The position numbers were made by a program, and so were the translations under genes. This document shows positions 16,101 through 22,910 of a DNA stretch of 32,282 bases, piece by piece (positions within the stretch are counted from its first letter, which is position 1; each line of letters opens with the position of its first letter). The notes under the pieces were generated by a model. That model had not been told where the DNA came from, made no database searches, and saw only the letters and a program-made list of their open reading frames with translations. The DNA lies in IMG/VR virus record IMGVR_UViG_3300027320_000036, positions 1 to 32,282 of that record; one strand, given 5' to 3'. The stretch is from a virus.

Positions 16101-16981
16101 TGAGCGTCTATCTTACTCGCAATGGAAGGATTCTTAATCGCACTGTAGGAGTCATGCAATGCAAACGGGAGTTGTCCTGCAACATTCTCAACCATCATTT
16201 CCAACGGTGTCCGTGAGGTGTCAAACTCCCCTGTGGTGGCAAGGGATTTAACTTGTGTCCCTGCTTCACCTACTAATGCCCCACCTACGTTCGATCCAAC
16301 GTATTCTGCAAACTTCCTAGCCCCTTCAGAGGCAATAGGTAACACTCCTTTACTAATCCCCTTACCAACCAAATTCCCTGCAACACTTCCACCTAACATC
16401 GTTGCTGGTACGAGTGCCGTATCGAATGCGGTTTGACCCAAATCATTCGTATCTCCGAAAGATTGTACAGCTGTTGCACCTGCCATACCAGCAAGACCAA
16501 TGGGCAAACTAACTGGAGCAGTGATCAACCCTGCAACTGTCGGAAGGGTGTTTTGTCTCAACATCCCACCAATTTCAATATCTTTTTGTTTGGGGTTGTC
16601 TAACAAATACTGTTCAGCAGCCTGTGGGTTTGAAGGTAACATTCCTCGTGCCATGTTTTCTGTGGCAGAGTTGTTCGCATGTACAAACGCATTGACGGGA
16701 TATTCCAACAAATCACCAACCCCTTGCAATGCGTCACCAGCCCAAGAGTTACGCATGAAATCGTTTGTCTCCGCTGCACCTCTAACCAACGTACCTCTAA
16801 CCCCTTGGTTGTTGGGGTCTAACAGCGTTGAGTGATCTTGGTTTTCGTTAGCCAACATCCCCTTAACAAAATCTTCTTTAGTAAGGTCAGGAAACTCTTT
16901 CTTATATTTCTCGAACTCACGAGCAGACGTGAGAAACGGTAAAGAATTTTGTCCAGACTGTGGCGTAGAGTTGGGTTCCAT
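10130..16981 (-). CDS. Giant internal/ejection-type virion protein with HExxH motif
   Basis: This 2283-residue protein is the longest gene here. Residues about 130-250 are Gly/Ala-rich and hydrophobic (LITAPVSLPIGLAGMAGATA, then ATMLGGSVAGNLVGKG), suggesting membrane interaction. Long helical regions follow. HETHH at 983-987 is a zinc metallopeptidase motif, and Glu1087 or Glu1094 (SEIAAKFAEVFSRTY) could be the third ligand. A second hydrophobic patch lies in the C-terminal third (GMTYALMAGLFSGAA). This make-up resembles large polyvalent and ejection proteins of podoviruses, which enter the cell with the DNA and may span the envelope. It is last in the structural operon after several small internal-type genes. 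The ATG at 16981 has no good SD. The metallopeptidase activity is inferred from motif only. Confidence 0.75.
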   Translation of the reverse strand: MEPNSTPQSGQNSLPFLTSAREFEKYKKEFPDLTKEDFVKGMLANENQDHSTLLDPNNQGVRGTLVRGAAETNDFMRNSWAGDALQGVGDLLEYPVNAFVHANNSATENMARGMLPSNPQAAEQYLLDNPKQKDIEIGGMLRQNTLPTVAGLITAPVSLPIGLAGMAGATAVQSFGDTNDLGQTAFDTALVPATMLGGSVAGNLVGKGISKGVLPIASEGARKFAEYVGSNVGGALVGEAGTQVKSLATTGEFDTSRTPLEMMVENVAGQLPFALHDSYSAIKNPSIASKIDAHNRGIVTGKVDTKPQPMVEVISDGKGNSTVVVPEGVTSTLFGEPKTDVGTLAPELDKLKADFTLKKSELEQSVTQKPLVDVMKELGALGEQTFATKKARDKAIADLRVDVDPTNTENKIRSLWVAKQLGSTYDQTVQMKLVESAQKTKENADGVIKSLVEPKTQTNPESGEMVVVPKTFDDVKGSVDGANTLINDLQAAMVANGLDRHLITTTVNDEVLGKIQQHASSDITLSSQNEVIQRTLDMVANKVRLTREQSLEVLNAFNKSVVHVVDTNNAKVNESVSATQQRVKQNDLYSQFTPQELALMSDSVNHKGIDIESQATKKNGETVLEVAMRKMAETIPDFDRNDPNHMQDFKDAFLSELSGAQRQALRTQQRAGKVDVDLSDKGVESYQGAENLREQKTQVEDELAGVIDGELTTTEPQRMLTSNEAEVLKHLLRISQDDKALANHMRRIGGNNYLNTNTQQFKFLKLGLEFLVNKGVDLTQNWDGVDQMTGQTYGEQYRKQFSLLTGNDRSKSLGHAREWLVGTPEKPGSLSQLLASLRTMKELGTPDGSILQLEKDTNVKPDASKPDLYKNNEDVVTRVEGTRSLPKAGEWTLPLTITKTVKELAMANGLPESYASSVATLIRRAVMALPPSIQETVVMRMETKTDAAGVATKFRGGDVIGLKIKNQSTFPGFIKEALRLVGHETHHVMAEEAHKLEKLELQGTKLNQSESKFLQSYKEFNNTVLDKMSTPEGMDLLKSAYVDFHSEFLKMDNQLDSKAARAQAEAEWARVDDIQYKDGSENKYDSEIAAKFAEVFSRTYLRNSSPLSDMVKYLPKGIRQYALQVFHRLNSVSTGLQKWLEVGNKLNGTNEKSDLLDQLNKSYSEVLRTTQEINQAERELRNFVEDSDYLSLLDRTTMNLNLGFKKTGEFTGDKGKPSLGSELVDAGLELGQDTYGTLKRFFGMPNQVLLRNPETRSIYSKIDHGRQSVNEENIRIMRSMLQRYDSASGRFVDDADKSWKKKFDGDKNIRSLQQRAVLTYNEKGQMPDYKTFLADMGVADGTLAETAFTALHNQNEVHKAQSQTILNSLIKKVGTNLARYSQSADGAKAHSYHLDFGQQFLRSVLQSEGMYDNMTTPSDPLEVQQLKNDGGLKLQAFQQSHGATFNSLLDIARNGLKNVGDLKTNWSQRTFYVPEVRQGDYKVRYKDNGVHTVPNGFESEQARNNFIKKLQSRTGITDIEAIDPMQDIKVSYNLLEKALQVERDSFELVKQRVRAISPIAADAMTYEPLNAYSQTAHANSVKAQFNKRKFVAGRETIPLFDAGMDRALKSSHSLLMTDVYDQLQLMMDDQNVLTDRNDRMYAQEYITNLRSNRQSMFDNVRRYFVANTLANLSTITVEMSQNFMVTPQELVRRGSGFINAQRAAVYGTTAASKYHLTGSTGNPKFDLVIKGLADKGLVNNSSIIDNIDQHERAVRSMDEMLQYENILKRGGTKALGMVDAVSSAFSHFYEHHTKAFRTSHLLASLRAAELHPEIVKPGAIHIDQLSTQDLSNFAGEVYALTAFPTGQMGRPPALNHNFGNNLPGRIANGLVDGAYMFKSYTWQMYNIVAALGKDVFTKKGMDKVNAAKAGMTYALMAGLFSGAARNIDKSMIVGMSKALGIGDDEDWEVELRHNVQQLMGDNVLSSMVLNGIPETATGVNISSRLSLGNPFPQSFDWKDMVPMVSFGANMLKRGEVASKALKDGEHQRVFQQLAGIVGGRQIGSIADAVLNDGKVYNSQNELLYEPDVSERFVMASGFTPKKLADVRTASFKTYEAKQRALERENKVVHQAANALSKDETGVEVANILNPYVEQTPGTTMRGILDKVKNYDLDKRFPIDPLQSADPRATVDNAKIAEVFKVQNPANNVERVLASQFYDQLLGKSLNNYRPESPATQGLRMMKATTMDALTQAAPTVPKKQLDTMLNTLLSRGFGRMLKQSQQKNVNEQLKEEELPVGDNPFSR

Positions 16982-16994
16982 AGAGTATTAGATT

Positions 16995-17537
16995 TTAGGG
17001 GTTTTTAGGCTGACGAGGATCTCGCAGCTTAGTGGTTGCAGTAGCAGACGCTTGGGGGTCAAAACGTTTACCATCAGGTCCGACAGTGAATAACTCACCT
17101 GTCGATTTATTTAACATAGTACCGAATGGTTGCCCAGGTAGTGGGTACGCAGTAGGTGTGAAATCATACGCATCAGCCTTCATAGGAGGTGTGGCAGCAA
17201 GCTGACGTTTTAAATCAAGCTCAGCTTGTCCTTGAGACAACAACCCACCTTGATAACGTTCTGTCTGTGCGAGTTTCTTGTTGTCCATCTCAAACTCTTG
17301 AGCCATACGAGCATTCATTATGTCCGTCGACGCTTTGTCTTTCGAACTTAACCCGAAACCTTTATCTAACGCACGGTCACCAGCATTGGTCAACGTCGAA
17401 CCTAGTGCACTGGCAAATGCCCGCATTAGTATAGACCCCATCGAATCCTTATTGTCCTTTGTGACAATCTTATCATTACGTGAACCTTGAACTTCACGTA
17501 ACCCAGGATCTGGTGCGTCGATAAAATTTACGGGCAT
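16995..17537 (-). CDS. Putative internal virion protein (180 aa)
   Basis: The ATG at 17537 follows AGGAGT with good spacing. The 180-residue product begins with an extended segment (FIDAPDPGLREVQGSRND), then has an Ala/Leu helix (ILMRAFASALGSTLTNAG) and a long Gln/Lys helical region (MAQEFEMDNKKLAQTERYQGG). It ends in a Pro-rich, probably disordered tail. No family is recognised. Its position directly before the giant protein and its helical, low-hydrophobicity make-up suit a small ejected or internal virion protein, but this is inference from context. Confidence 0.6.
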   Translation of the reverse strand: MPVNFIDAPDPGLREVQGSRNDKIVTKDNKDSMGSILMRAFASALGSTLTNAGDRALDKGFGLSSKDKASTDIMNARMAQEFEMDNKKLAQTERYQGGLLSQGQAELDLKRQLAATPPMKADAYDFTPTAYPLPGQPFGTMLNKSTGELFTVGPDGKRFDPQASATATTKLRDPRQPKNP

Positions 17538-17543
17538 ATAAAA

Positions 17544-17888
17544 TTACTCCTGAAAAAGTTGTTCTGTTGTTAAAGCTCTTTTAACTCGTGAGTTCATAAA
17601 CTTTGTATCTAGTTCTTTACCTTCGGCTGTTACTGATTTTGCGTTTAACTTATTGTTTACAGCCGCGTAACGTTCGCTCTCAGCTAACTTAACTTTATCT
17701 TCCTTAGATAATTGGGGTGTGTTAAGAGTTGTTTTTATATATTGGTCAATAAAATCATTAGCTTTTCTACTGTCGCCCTCAGCGATACTTTGTTTAATTT
17801 CCTTTAAAAAATTAACACCTTGTTTACGTCGTTCGTCATTAAACAATTTAAAGTCAATTAAACGTTCTTTAGGTTGTCCTTCTTCCAT
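17544..17888 (-). CDS. Hypothetical small helical protein (114 aa)
   Basis: The ATG at 17888 is preceded by GAGAGGA. The product is 114 residues, highly charged and predicted helical throughout (FLKEIKQSIAEGDSRKANDF, then EDKVKLAESERYAAVNNKL). It has no membrane segment or motif I know. The DNA here is noticeably more A/T-rich than the neighbouring virion genes. It lies between two internal-protein-type genes with gaps of one to six bases, so it is part of the same operon and probably a structural or assembly accessory protein. Confidence 0.6.
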   Translation of the reverse strand: MEEGQPKERLIDFKLFNDERRKQGVNFLKEIKQSIAEGDSRKANDFIDQYIKTTLNTPQLSKEDKVKLAESERYAAVNNKLNAKSVTAEGKELDTKFMNSRVKRALTTEQLFQE

Positions 17889-17889
17889 A

Positions 17890-18210
17890 CTACTGTCCTC
17901 TCATTGCTTGCATTACAGTCCCGGCATTGGAACCACCGAGTTGGAGTAAATCAGGGTCTTGTTGGTTTCCCAACACCCCAACTCCTCCTTTAGAAGTTGT
18001 TTTCTTTTCAGGTTGTTTCTCTTTTAACAACCCTTCCATTAAAGCACTAGAACCTTGTTTCAAACCATTGTTCAACAATCCCCCAACAATAGAGTCTTTA
18101 AAAGCCGTTTGTGTACCAGCTTTAACTCCCGCATCAACACCAGCTTTCACACCTTGTTGAGCTGCGGTACTCCCCATTGATCCAACCAAAGCGTCAGTTA
18201 CTCCAGGCAT
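17890..18210 (-). CDS. Gly/Ala-rich small virion-type protein (106 aa)
   Basis: The ATG at 18210 has a strong TAGGAGGA. The 106-residue product has an amphipathic Gly/Ala/Val repeat near the N-terminus (GVKAGVDAGVKAGTQ at about residues 20-34), then helical segments and a Lys-rich stretch, and ends in a Gly/Gln-rich tail. The short GVxAG repeat could form a Gly-zipper-like helix. No family is recognised. Its place in the run of internal-protein genes suggests it is packaged or acts in ejection, but it could equally be an assembly factor. Confidence 0.6.
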   Translation of the reverse strand: MPGVTDALVGSMGSTAAQQGVKAGVDAGVKAGTQTAFKDSIVGGLLNNGLKQGSSALMEGLLKEKQPEKKTTSKGGVGVLGNQQDPDLLQLGGSNAGTVMQAMRGQ

Positions 18211-18211
18211 A

Positions 18212-18667
18212 TTACATTCCTCCTACACCAGGTGCCATTAGATCGCCAAACCCCATACCTTGTTGGGCGTTCGGTCCTCCCGTCGGCATCTGTGGAAACA
18301 TTTTCTTGTTAAACAAAGCGTTGGGATCTTGCCCACCGCCATTCAATAAATCTTGTGTCATTGACTTGGAGTTCGAATTCATAGACTTCGACAAATCTCC
18401 AGCAAGATCAGCACCTACGTCACTTGCACCACCCACATCAGAAGTAATTCCAGTTCCATCCCCGAGGTCAGACCCACCAATTTGAGTCATTTTCGACTCT
18501 TGTGACCCAGGAGAATTCATACTCGACAATGCAGCACCAGCAGCACCCGTTGCACCCGCTACCGCAGCAGCAGTTCCGATAGTTGCAGCCGTGGCACCAG
18601 CAGCAGTTGCAGCACTAGCAGCTGCACCCGCAGCAGCGACACCTCCAGCGATTAAGAGTGGTGGCAT
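18212..18667 (-). CDS. Ala-rich putative membrane-active internal protein (151 aa)
   Basis: The ATG at 18667 follows AAGGAAG. Residues 4-48 are almost entirely Ala, Gly, Thr and Val (LLIAGGVAAAGAAASAAT and onward), a glycine-zipper-like hydrophobic segment long enough to cross a membrane. The rest is Gly/Ser/Asp/Asn-rich and probably disordered (SDLGDGTGITSDVGGASD). Proteins with this layout occur among podovirus ejection proteins, which must insert into the host envelope. That role is inferred from composition and from gene position between other internal-protein candidates. Confidence 0.6.
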   Translation of the reverse strand: MPPLLIAGGVAAAGAAASAATAAGATAATIGTAAAVAGATGAAGAALSSMNSPGSQESKMTQIGGSDLGDGTGITSDVGGASDVGADLAGDLSKSMNSNSKSMTQDLLNGGGQDPNALFNKKMFPQMPTGGPNAQQGMGFGDLMAPGVGGM

Positions 18668-18670
18668 AAA

Positions 18671-19627
18671 TTACTTTCTTCCTTTAATGAATGATAAGAT
18701 TAAACAAACAGGGTACAACACAAAGTGTGTTACCTTACCCAAGGCCGAACCTTCAGAGTCGTTAGCGTAACGATTAGAAATGTATTTAACCCAAGATTTC
18801 GCAACATACTTAGCAATGCTGAATCTCCAGAATGTTCGAATGTACCATTTAGCAAACACTGTGTATCCGTTATACATTCTTTCTGGTTGGTATTTCTGAG
18901 CCAACGCACCAGCACAGAATTGTCTATGCGTCAACATCCCGTCAGCATTTAGCTGTGTGCAAACCCAACTCATTCCTCCCCCACCACCACTACCAGAAGA
19001 TTGTTCAGTTTTGTTCTCTGGGCCTTTACCAATAGCAAAACGTTCGTTGTAGGATCTAGCCAAACCGTTCGCCATTTCATCCACAAGACTGTTGGTTTGA
19101 TTATTCGTGTCTTGACCGAGATAAGGGTTACCCAACTGAATTGCCTTCGCAGTCTCTGTGTTCCCGAGTTGTTGGTTCGCTGCTAATTGTGCCGATACAG
19201 ATTGTCCGCTAGCGTTATTACCCGCAATAATAGCCTCTCGGAGTTGTGCATTATCACCAGCAGCATTTGTGCCAGGGTTAGACACAGCATTACGAACAGC
19301 AGAATTAACAACCGACTGATAACGTGGGTCATTTCCCGACGCAATGCTTTGAATATTTGAATTACGTGTATCATCAATCCCCTGTGCTCGTGTTACGTTT
19401 CCCTTTACTAAATCCCCTAAACCTAACGCATCGTATACACGCTGCTCACCTTGGGTATCACTTTGCCCTTTAGTGGTTGTTTGAGTTGTCGTTTGTGCAG
19501 CTTGACGTGCACTACCAGACGTCCACTGATCTGGAGCAAAAGGTTCTCCGTTAGCATTAACACGTCCACGAACGGACTTGTTAAACTCCTCATCGAATGG
19601 GTTTGTTACTACTGGTTCATCTGCCAT
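18671..19627 (-). CDS. Putative internal virion/ejection protein (318 aa)
   Basis: The ATG at 19627 follows AGAGGT. The 318-residue product has a long N-terminal region rich in Gln, Asn, Thr and Ala (residues 1-210), with a Thr/Gln tract around TTTQTTTKGQ, then a Gly-rich hinge (SGSGGGGGMSW). The C-terminal domain of about 100 residues is rich in aromatic and basic residues and Cys (SWVCTQLNADGMLTHRQFC, then NGYTVFAKWYIRTFWRF), ending in a hydrophobic stretch and KGRK. A helical and disordered N-part with a compact C-part suits an ejected protein. I do not recognise a named family. Confidence 0.6.
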   Translation of the reverse strand: MADEPVVTNPFDEEFNKSVRGRVNANGEPFAPDQWTSGSARQAAQTTTQTTTKGQSDTQGEQRVYDALGLGDLVKGNVTRAQGIDDTRNSNIQSIASGNDPRYQSVVNSAVRNAVSNPGTNAAGDNAQLREAIIAGNNASGQSVSAQLAANQQLGNTETAKAIQLGNPYLGQDTNNQTNSLVDEMANGLARSYNERFAIGKGPENKTEQSSGSGGGGGMSWVCTQLNADGMLTHRQFCAGALAQKYQPERMYNGYTVFAKWYIRTFWRFSIAKYVAKSWVKYISNRYANDSEGSALGKVTHFVLYPVCLILSFIKGRK

Positions 19628-19631
19628 AAAA

Positions 19632-20087
19632 TTATACCTCTTTAGTGAATATTACCGCTGATTTTTTAAATCCGTATTTTTCCTCAAAACATCTTATTGC
19701 TGCACCGCTTGACCGTCTTGTCTGCATAGCGAACGATACAAACCCGTGTTCTTTGCACCAACGTGAAAACCAGCTAACCATAAACCCGAACACGTTTGCA
19801 TCTTTAGGGTTTGCGTAAGCACAGTAAACAAACATACTTTTAGCACCATAAGACACCGTTCCGTCGTAAGCAGCAGCAAAGCCTACAGTTTTTCCATTTT
19901 TATTATTAAACAAGAATATCGCACCATGTTCATCAGAACCAATGATATTCATCAAAACCTTGTAAAATGCGTCCAACGTAATTTCGTAATTAACCTTCTT
20001 ACGGAATACTTCATACGCTTCAACAATGATGTCTTGGTGTAAAAACAACTTCTGAATCTCTTTGATGACAACAACACTATAGTTCAT
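19632..20087 (-). CDS. GNAT-like N-acetyltransferase
   Basis: This 151-residue protein resembles the GNAT fold: a helical N-terminus, beta strands (AIFLFNNKNGKTVGFAAAYD), a long central helix after KDANVFGFMVSWFSRWCKEHG, and the C-terminal signature AIRCFEEKYGFKKSAVIF, the usual 'aa..fYe+.GF' ending. The acetyl-CoA loop (Q/RxxGxG/A) is not clearly visible, so catalytic status is uncertain. It lies inside the virion operon with a 4-base overlap to the gene upstream. Similar small acetyltransferases are found among structural genes of some podoviruses; its substrate is unknown. The DNA is more A/T-rich than flanking genes, hinting at later acquisition. Confidence 0.65.
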   Translation of the reverse strand: MNYSVVVIKEIQKLFLHQDIIVEAYEVFRKKVNYEITLDAFYKVLMNIIGSDEHGAIFLFNNKNGKTVGFAAAYDGTVSYGAKSMFVYCAYANPKDANVFGFMVSWFSRWCKEHGFVSFAMQTRRSSGAAIRCFEEKYGFKKSAVIFTKEV

Positions 20088-20302
20088 ATTGTTTTCTTAA
20101 CCAAAATACCATTATGGAATGTATAGGTTGTTAACCCCACGACCACATCTTCTGAGCCTGTAAGACCGTGTAACCTGTTGATTTTTGTATGCAGCACTTG
20201 TAACTCTCGTTTAAGCGATATGAGGTCTAGGGATTGCAACGCTTCTGTGGTTTGGGAAGCTTCCACTATTTTCTTCTCGTTCACTTCGTTCTGTTTATTC
20301 AT
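20084..20302 (-). CDS. Small coiled-coil protein (72 aa)
   Basis: I chose the ATG at 20302, which overlaps the stop of the tail gene (TGATG) and has AAAGGT upstream. A longer form from 20353 would extend into the upstream gene. The 72-residue product is mainly helical (EKKIVEASQTTEALQSLDLI, then LKRELQVLHTKINRLHGL), with heptad spacing suggesting a short coiled coil, and ends in a beta-like stretch. Function is unknown. It is coupled by overlaps to the tail protein on one side and the acetyltransferase on the other. Confidence 0.65.
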   Translation of the reverse strand: MNKQNEVNEKKIVEASQTTEALQSLDLISLKRELQVLHTKINRLHGLTGSEDVVVGLTTYTFHNGILVKKTI

Positions 20303-22131
20303 CAGTCTGCACCTTTGATTAGAACATTCTCGCCGTAGTTGTACCACTGACATCGATTAACAATGCTATTGCCAGAAGGTTTAAAAACAAATTTAAACCT
20401 AAACACTCGTGCACTGGAACGGGGTAAACTAACCCGACGTTCCTTAACACTCTTTGACCACGTAGACACCAATGTGAATTGCACAGGGTCACCAACATAC
20501 GTCCTAGCGGATAAATAAACATCAATCTCACCATCATAAGTACAGTCAATAAACAAAGACTCAACCTCTTTCATGTACTGTGGGTCACCATAGGTAAAAT
20601 CACCCGTTTCCAAATAAGGGGTGTGCGTACCCCAGATGTCCAACGTGAGTTCAGAAAGTCTCGTATCACGTCCCAAACCTAACCCTGGAACTTGGTAGAT
20701 TAGGTCACCAATTTGTGGGGTATTAACCCCTTGAAAATCAGTTAAATCAAACGCATAATAAACATCAACAACACTTCGAACATTAGGCACATTCCGTATT
20801 GACCATGAGTCTGTAGTTGTATGGTAAGAAATGCACTTGTTAATATCTCCTGAAGAAGTTTTGTCCGGGTAGAACCACATGACCTCTTCTGAACGTGGGT
20901 TGTAGAATCCCCACAGGTTTTTCTGTAACACCCGATCACGTGTCACGTCATCGAAGAAAAACTGTTGTACTGCGTCACCAATCTTACGAGTATTACCGCC
21001 ATCGAACATATAAAAATTTTCGGGGGTTATAAAGAAGTGCATATTCCCTGCACTAACTAACCCGTATTTAAAATACGAACCGAGGTTAGACGTCACTTCT
21101 TCAACCTGCATGACACGTGGTAACCCCACATACGTCATACGCCAAATGGAATTCTGGGTGTAAATAAAACACCACTGATTTAACCTCTTACACCCTGTGA
21201 TATACGCTGTAGAGTCGTCAACACTACGAGTGGTAAGTATGGGAAATTTGTCAGCTTCGTTGTAGAACGTCGGTAGTAGGTCTGTGTAATCATTCAACGA
21301 TGACCAGAAAACAGAACCATCCTCCAACCCACCAGCAAGGATTAAATGTCTCTGGTAGATTTCCACATACTCTGCGTAGTGAAGGTTGTTGGTTGTAAAC
21401 TTGTTACCAAAAATAGGGAAGAAATAATTCCCTTGACGTGCATACATCAACCCACCCCTAACCATGTAGGTGATATCACTCCATCGTGCAACACTCCACC
21501 TTACCCACGTCGGAGTGGTTGTATAGTTGTCAACAAACGAATACTGGTGGTGAAACTTCCAAATAGTCCCCGGAACGAAGTTATCGAAAGTATCCGTGGT
21601 GGGTGATGGAGTGAAACCCAAAGTGAATGTCGAACCACTAATTGTAACATCAACTTCCCGATCAAACGTAAATGTTCCTACCAACCCAGCACCGTTATGG
21701 ACAGTGAATTGTGTCGCACTTGTAGCGGTTATTTTAACAATCAATGTTGTCCCTAACCCACCAGTACCAACTCGTTTCAAAGAACACGTGTTAAATGTTT
21801 TAGTGTTATCTGCTGGTTGTTCTGTCTGGTTAATAACAACCATTGGAAGAATGTCGTTGGGTGTGGATGACGGTGTACTATACGCTTTTTGAGCGTTTGC
21901 AAATACAAACCTTTCAACTCCCTCTTGAGAGATGTCAACATAATCAGAACTAACAATGTCGGTTTTGTCAATGTATTTAACAATCCCAGGAAACACTTCC
22001 ACGTTTTCACTATAAAACCTAACATCTCTAGCATCTCGCCATTTGTCTTGTGGAGTTAGTGCAGGTGGTTTAGAAGTGTCGACTCCTTTAACTCTACTAC
22101 TATTATCTGGATATTTCTTACTTGTTGCCAT
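20302..22131 (-). CDS. Tail protein, P22 gp10 / T7 gp12-like (tail nozzle/stabilisation)
   Basis: This 609-residue protein is dominated by beta strands and aromatic residues. It includes repeated segments such as YAEYVEIYQRHLILAGG, DGSVFWSSLNDYTD and WCFIYTQNSIWRMTYVG, which are characteristic of the beta-propeller-like tail proteins of podoviruses (P22 gp10 packaged-DNA stabilisation protein, T7 gp12 tail tubular protein B). The FFITPENFYMFDGG and WFYPDKTSSGDINKCISYH stretches fit the same family. It should sit below the adaptor encoded by the neighbouring gene and form the tail tube or nozzle. The ATG at 22131 lies one base after the adaptor stop. Confidence 0.75.
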   Translation of the reverse strand: MATSKKYPDNSSRVKGVDTSKPPALTPQDKWRDARDVRFYSENVEVFPGIVKYIDKTDIVSSDYVDISQEGVERFVFANAQKAYSTPSSTPNDILPMVVINQTEQPADNTKTFNTCSLKRVGTGGLGTTLIVKITATSATQFTVHNGAGLVGTFTFDREVDVTISGSTFTLGFTPSPTTDTFDNFVPGTIWKFHHQYSFVDNYTTTPTWVRWSVARWSDITYMVRGGLMYARQGNYFFPIFGNKFTTNNLHYAEYVEIYQRHLILAGGLEDGSVFWSSLNDYTDLLPTFYNEADKFPILTTRSVDDSTAYITGCKRLNQWCFIYTQNSIWRMTYVGLPRVMQVEEVTSNLGSYFKYGLVSAGNMHFFITPENFYMFDGGNTRKIGDAVQQFFFDDVTRDRVLQKNLWGFYNPRSEEVMWFYPDKTSSGDINKCISYHTTTDSWSIRNVPNVRSVVDVYYAFDLTDFQGVNTPQIGDLIYQVPGLGLGRDTRLSELTLDIWGTHTPYLETGDFTYGDPQYMKEVESLFIDCTYDGEIDVYLSARTYVGDPVQFTLVSTWSKSVKERRVSLPRSSARVFRFKFVFKPSGNSIVNRCQWYNYGENVLIKGAD

Positions 22132-22132
22132 G

Positions 22133-22840
22133 TTAGCTCAACGTGTTGTCGTTTGCACCACCAAGTCCAGCGTCCCACACAACTACGCTTTCGTAAGTTT
22201 CCTTAACTGCGGAGTTGGTAATCTGTACTCGTTCATCTTCTTTAAGAAAAAAGTTAAGTTGTTGCACTGCCTTCAAAAGAATGTAATCACCACATTCATT
22301 TAACGTAAAATCCGAATCGTCATCAGCGGATAAATCAGGCAACCATGCGACCACGTCAAGAACAATGTCAAGGGCACTGTCAGCAGGATACTGTGCACCA
22401 ACACCACCAGTAAAATAAACTTGCTGCCCTTGAACAACCAACGAGATGTCTGAGGGAGTGTATTGTGACGCAGTGGAGAAATCCGTAGACTGTGTCCGTG
22501 CACTTCTCGCAACATCATTCCAACGAGAGATAACAGGAATCGGACGACCGTCATAGTTTCCACTACCAGCAGCGTTGTATATAAACGCTGCTTCAATCTT
22601 TTTGACTAACAACGTATCCTCCCCACCCATAATTTTAGTGTTTTCCAACAACGCACCAGTGAGAAAACTCACGTTTAAAAACCCACGTGCCCTACAATAT
22701 TGTAAATCAATCCTGCGTTGTAGATCCCGTCGGGCATAGTTAACGCAATTCCCTAACACATCACTCCCCGATGCCGAGAAGGAGAGTAACTCACGGTTAA
22801 GGTATGCTGCAATTTGTGTTTTCATTTCAAGGAAGTTCAT
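22133..22840 (-). CDS. Head-to-tail adaptor / tail tubular protein A-like
   Basis: This 235-residue protein has an N-terminal helical part (MNFLEMKTQIAAYLNREL, then NCVNYARRDLQRRIDLQY) followed by a beta-rich domain and a C-terminal helix with LLKAVQQLNFFLKEDERVQ. This is the usual shape of podovirus adaptors (T7 gp11, P22 gp4 type). Its order, directly before the gp10-like tail protein and after the head genes, supports the call. The ATG at 22840 has no obvious SD, and a terminator hairpin lies only 15 bases upstream, so expression is probably held below that of the capsid genes. Confidence 0.7.
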   Translation of the reverse strand: MNFLEMKTQIAAYLNRELLSFSASGSDVLGNCVNYARRDLQRRIDLQYCRARGFLNVSFLTGALLENTKIMGGEDTLLVKKIEAAFIYNAAGSGNYDGRPIPVISRWNDVARSARTQSTDFSTASQYTPSDISLVVQGQQVYFTGGVGAQYPADSALDIVLDVVAWLPDLSADDDSDFTLNECGDYILLKAVQQLNFFLKEDERVQITNSAVKETYESVVVWDAGLGGANDNTLS

Positions 22841-22851
22841 ACTTTGTAACG

Positions 22852-22886
22852 AAAAAATCCCTGAGACCGTTAGATCCCAGGGATTT
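22852..22886 (-). terminator. Rho-independent terminator between head and tail genes
   Basis: On the - strand AAATCCCTG (22886-22878) pairs perfectly with CAGGGATTT (22863-22855) around a 14-base loop, and the 3' arm runs into six T. It is well placed to attenuate transcription after the capsid and small head genes. A short CTCAA triplet repeat at 22888-22902 lies just before it. The rest of the 70-base gap shows nothing. Confidence 0.8.
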
Positions 22887-22910
22887 CCTCAACTCAACTC
22901 AACAACCAAA

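Noticed and set aside
15531-16103. 190-codon + strand ORF opposite the giant virion gene
   Set aside because: It is composed of Ser/Thr/Phe/Pro stretches typical of antisense shadows, and the - strand gene is clearly coding throughout.
22888-22902. CTCAA triplet tandem repeat as a functional iteron
   Set aside because: It is only three 5-base units, too short to argue for more than chance.
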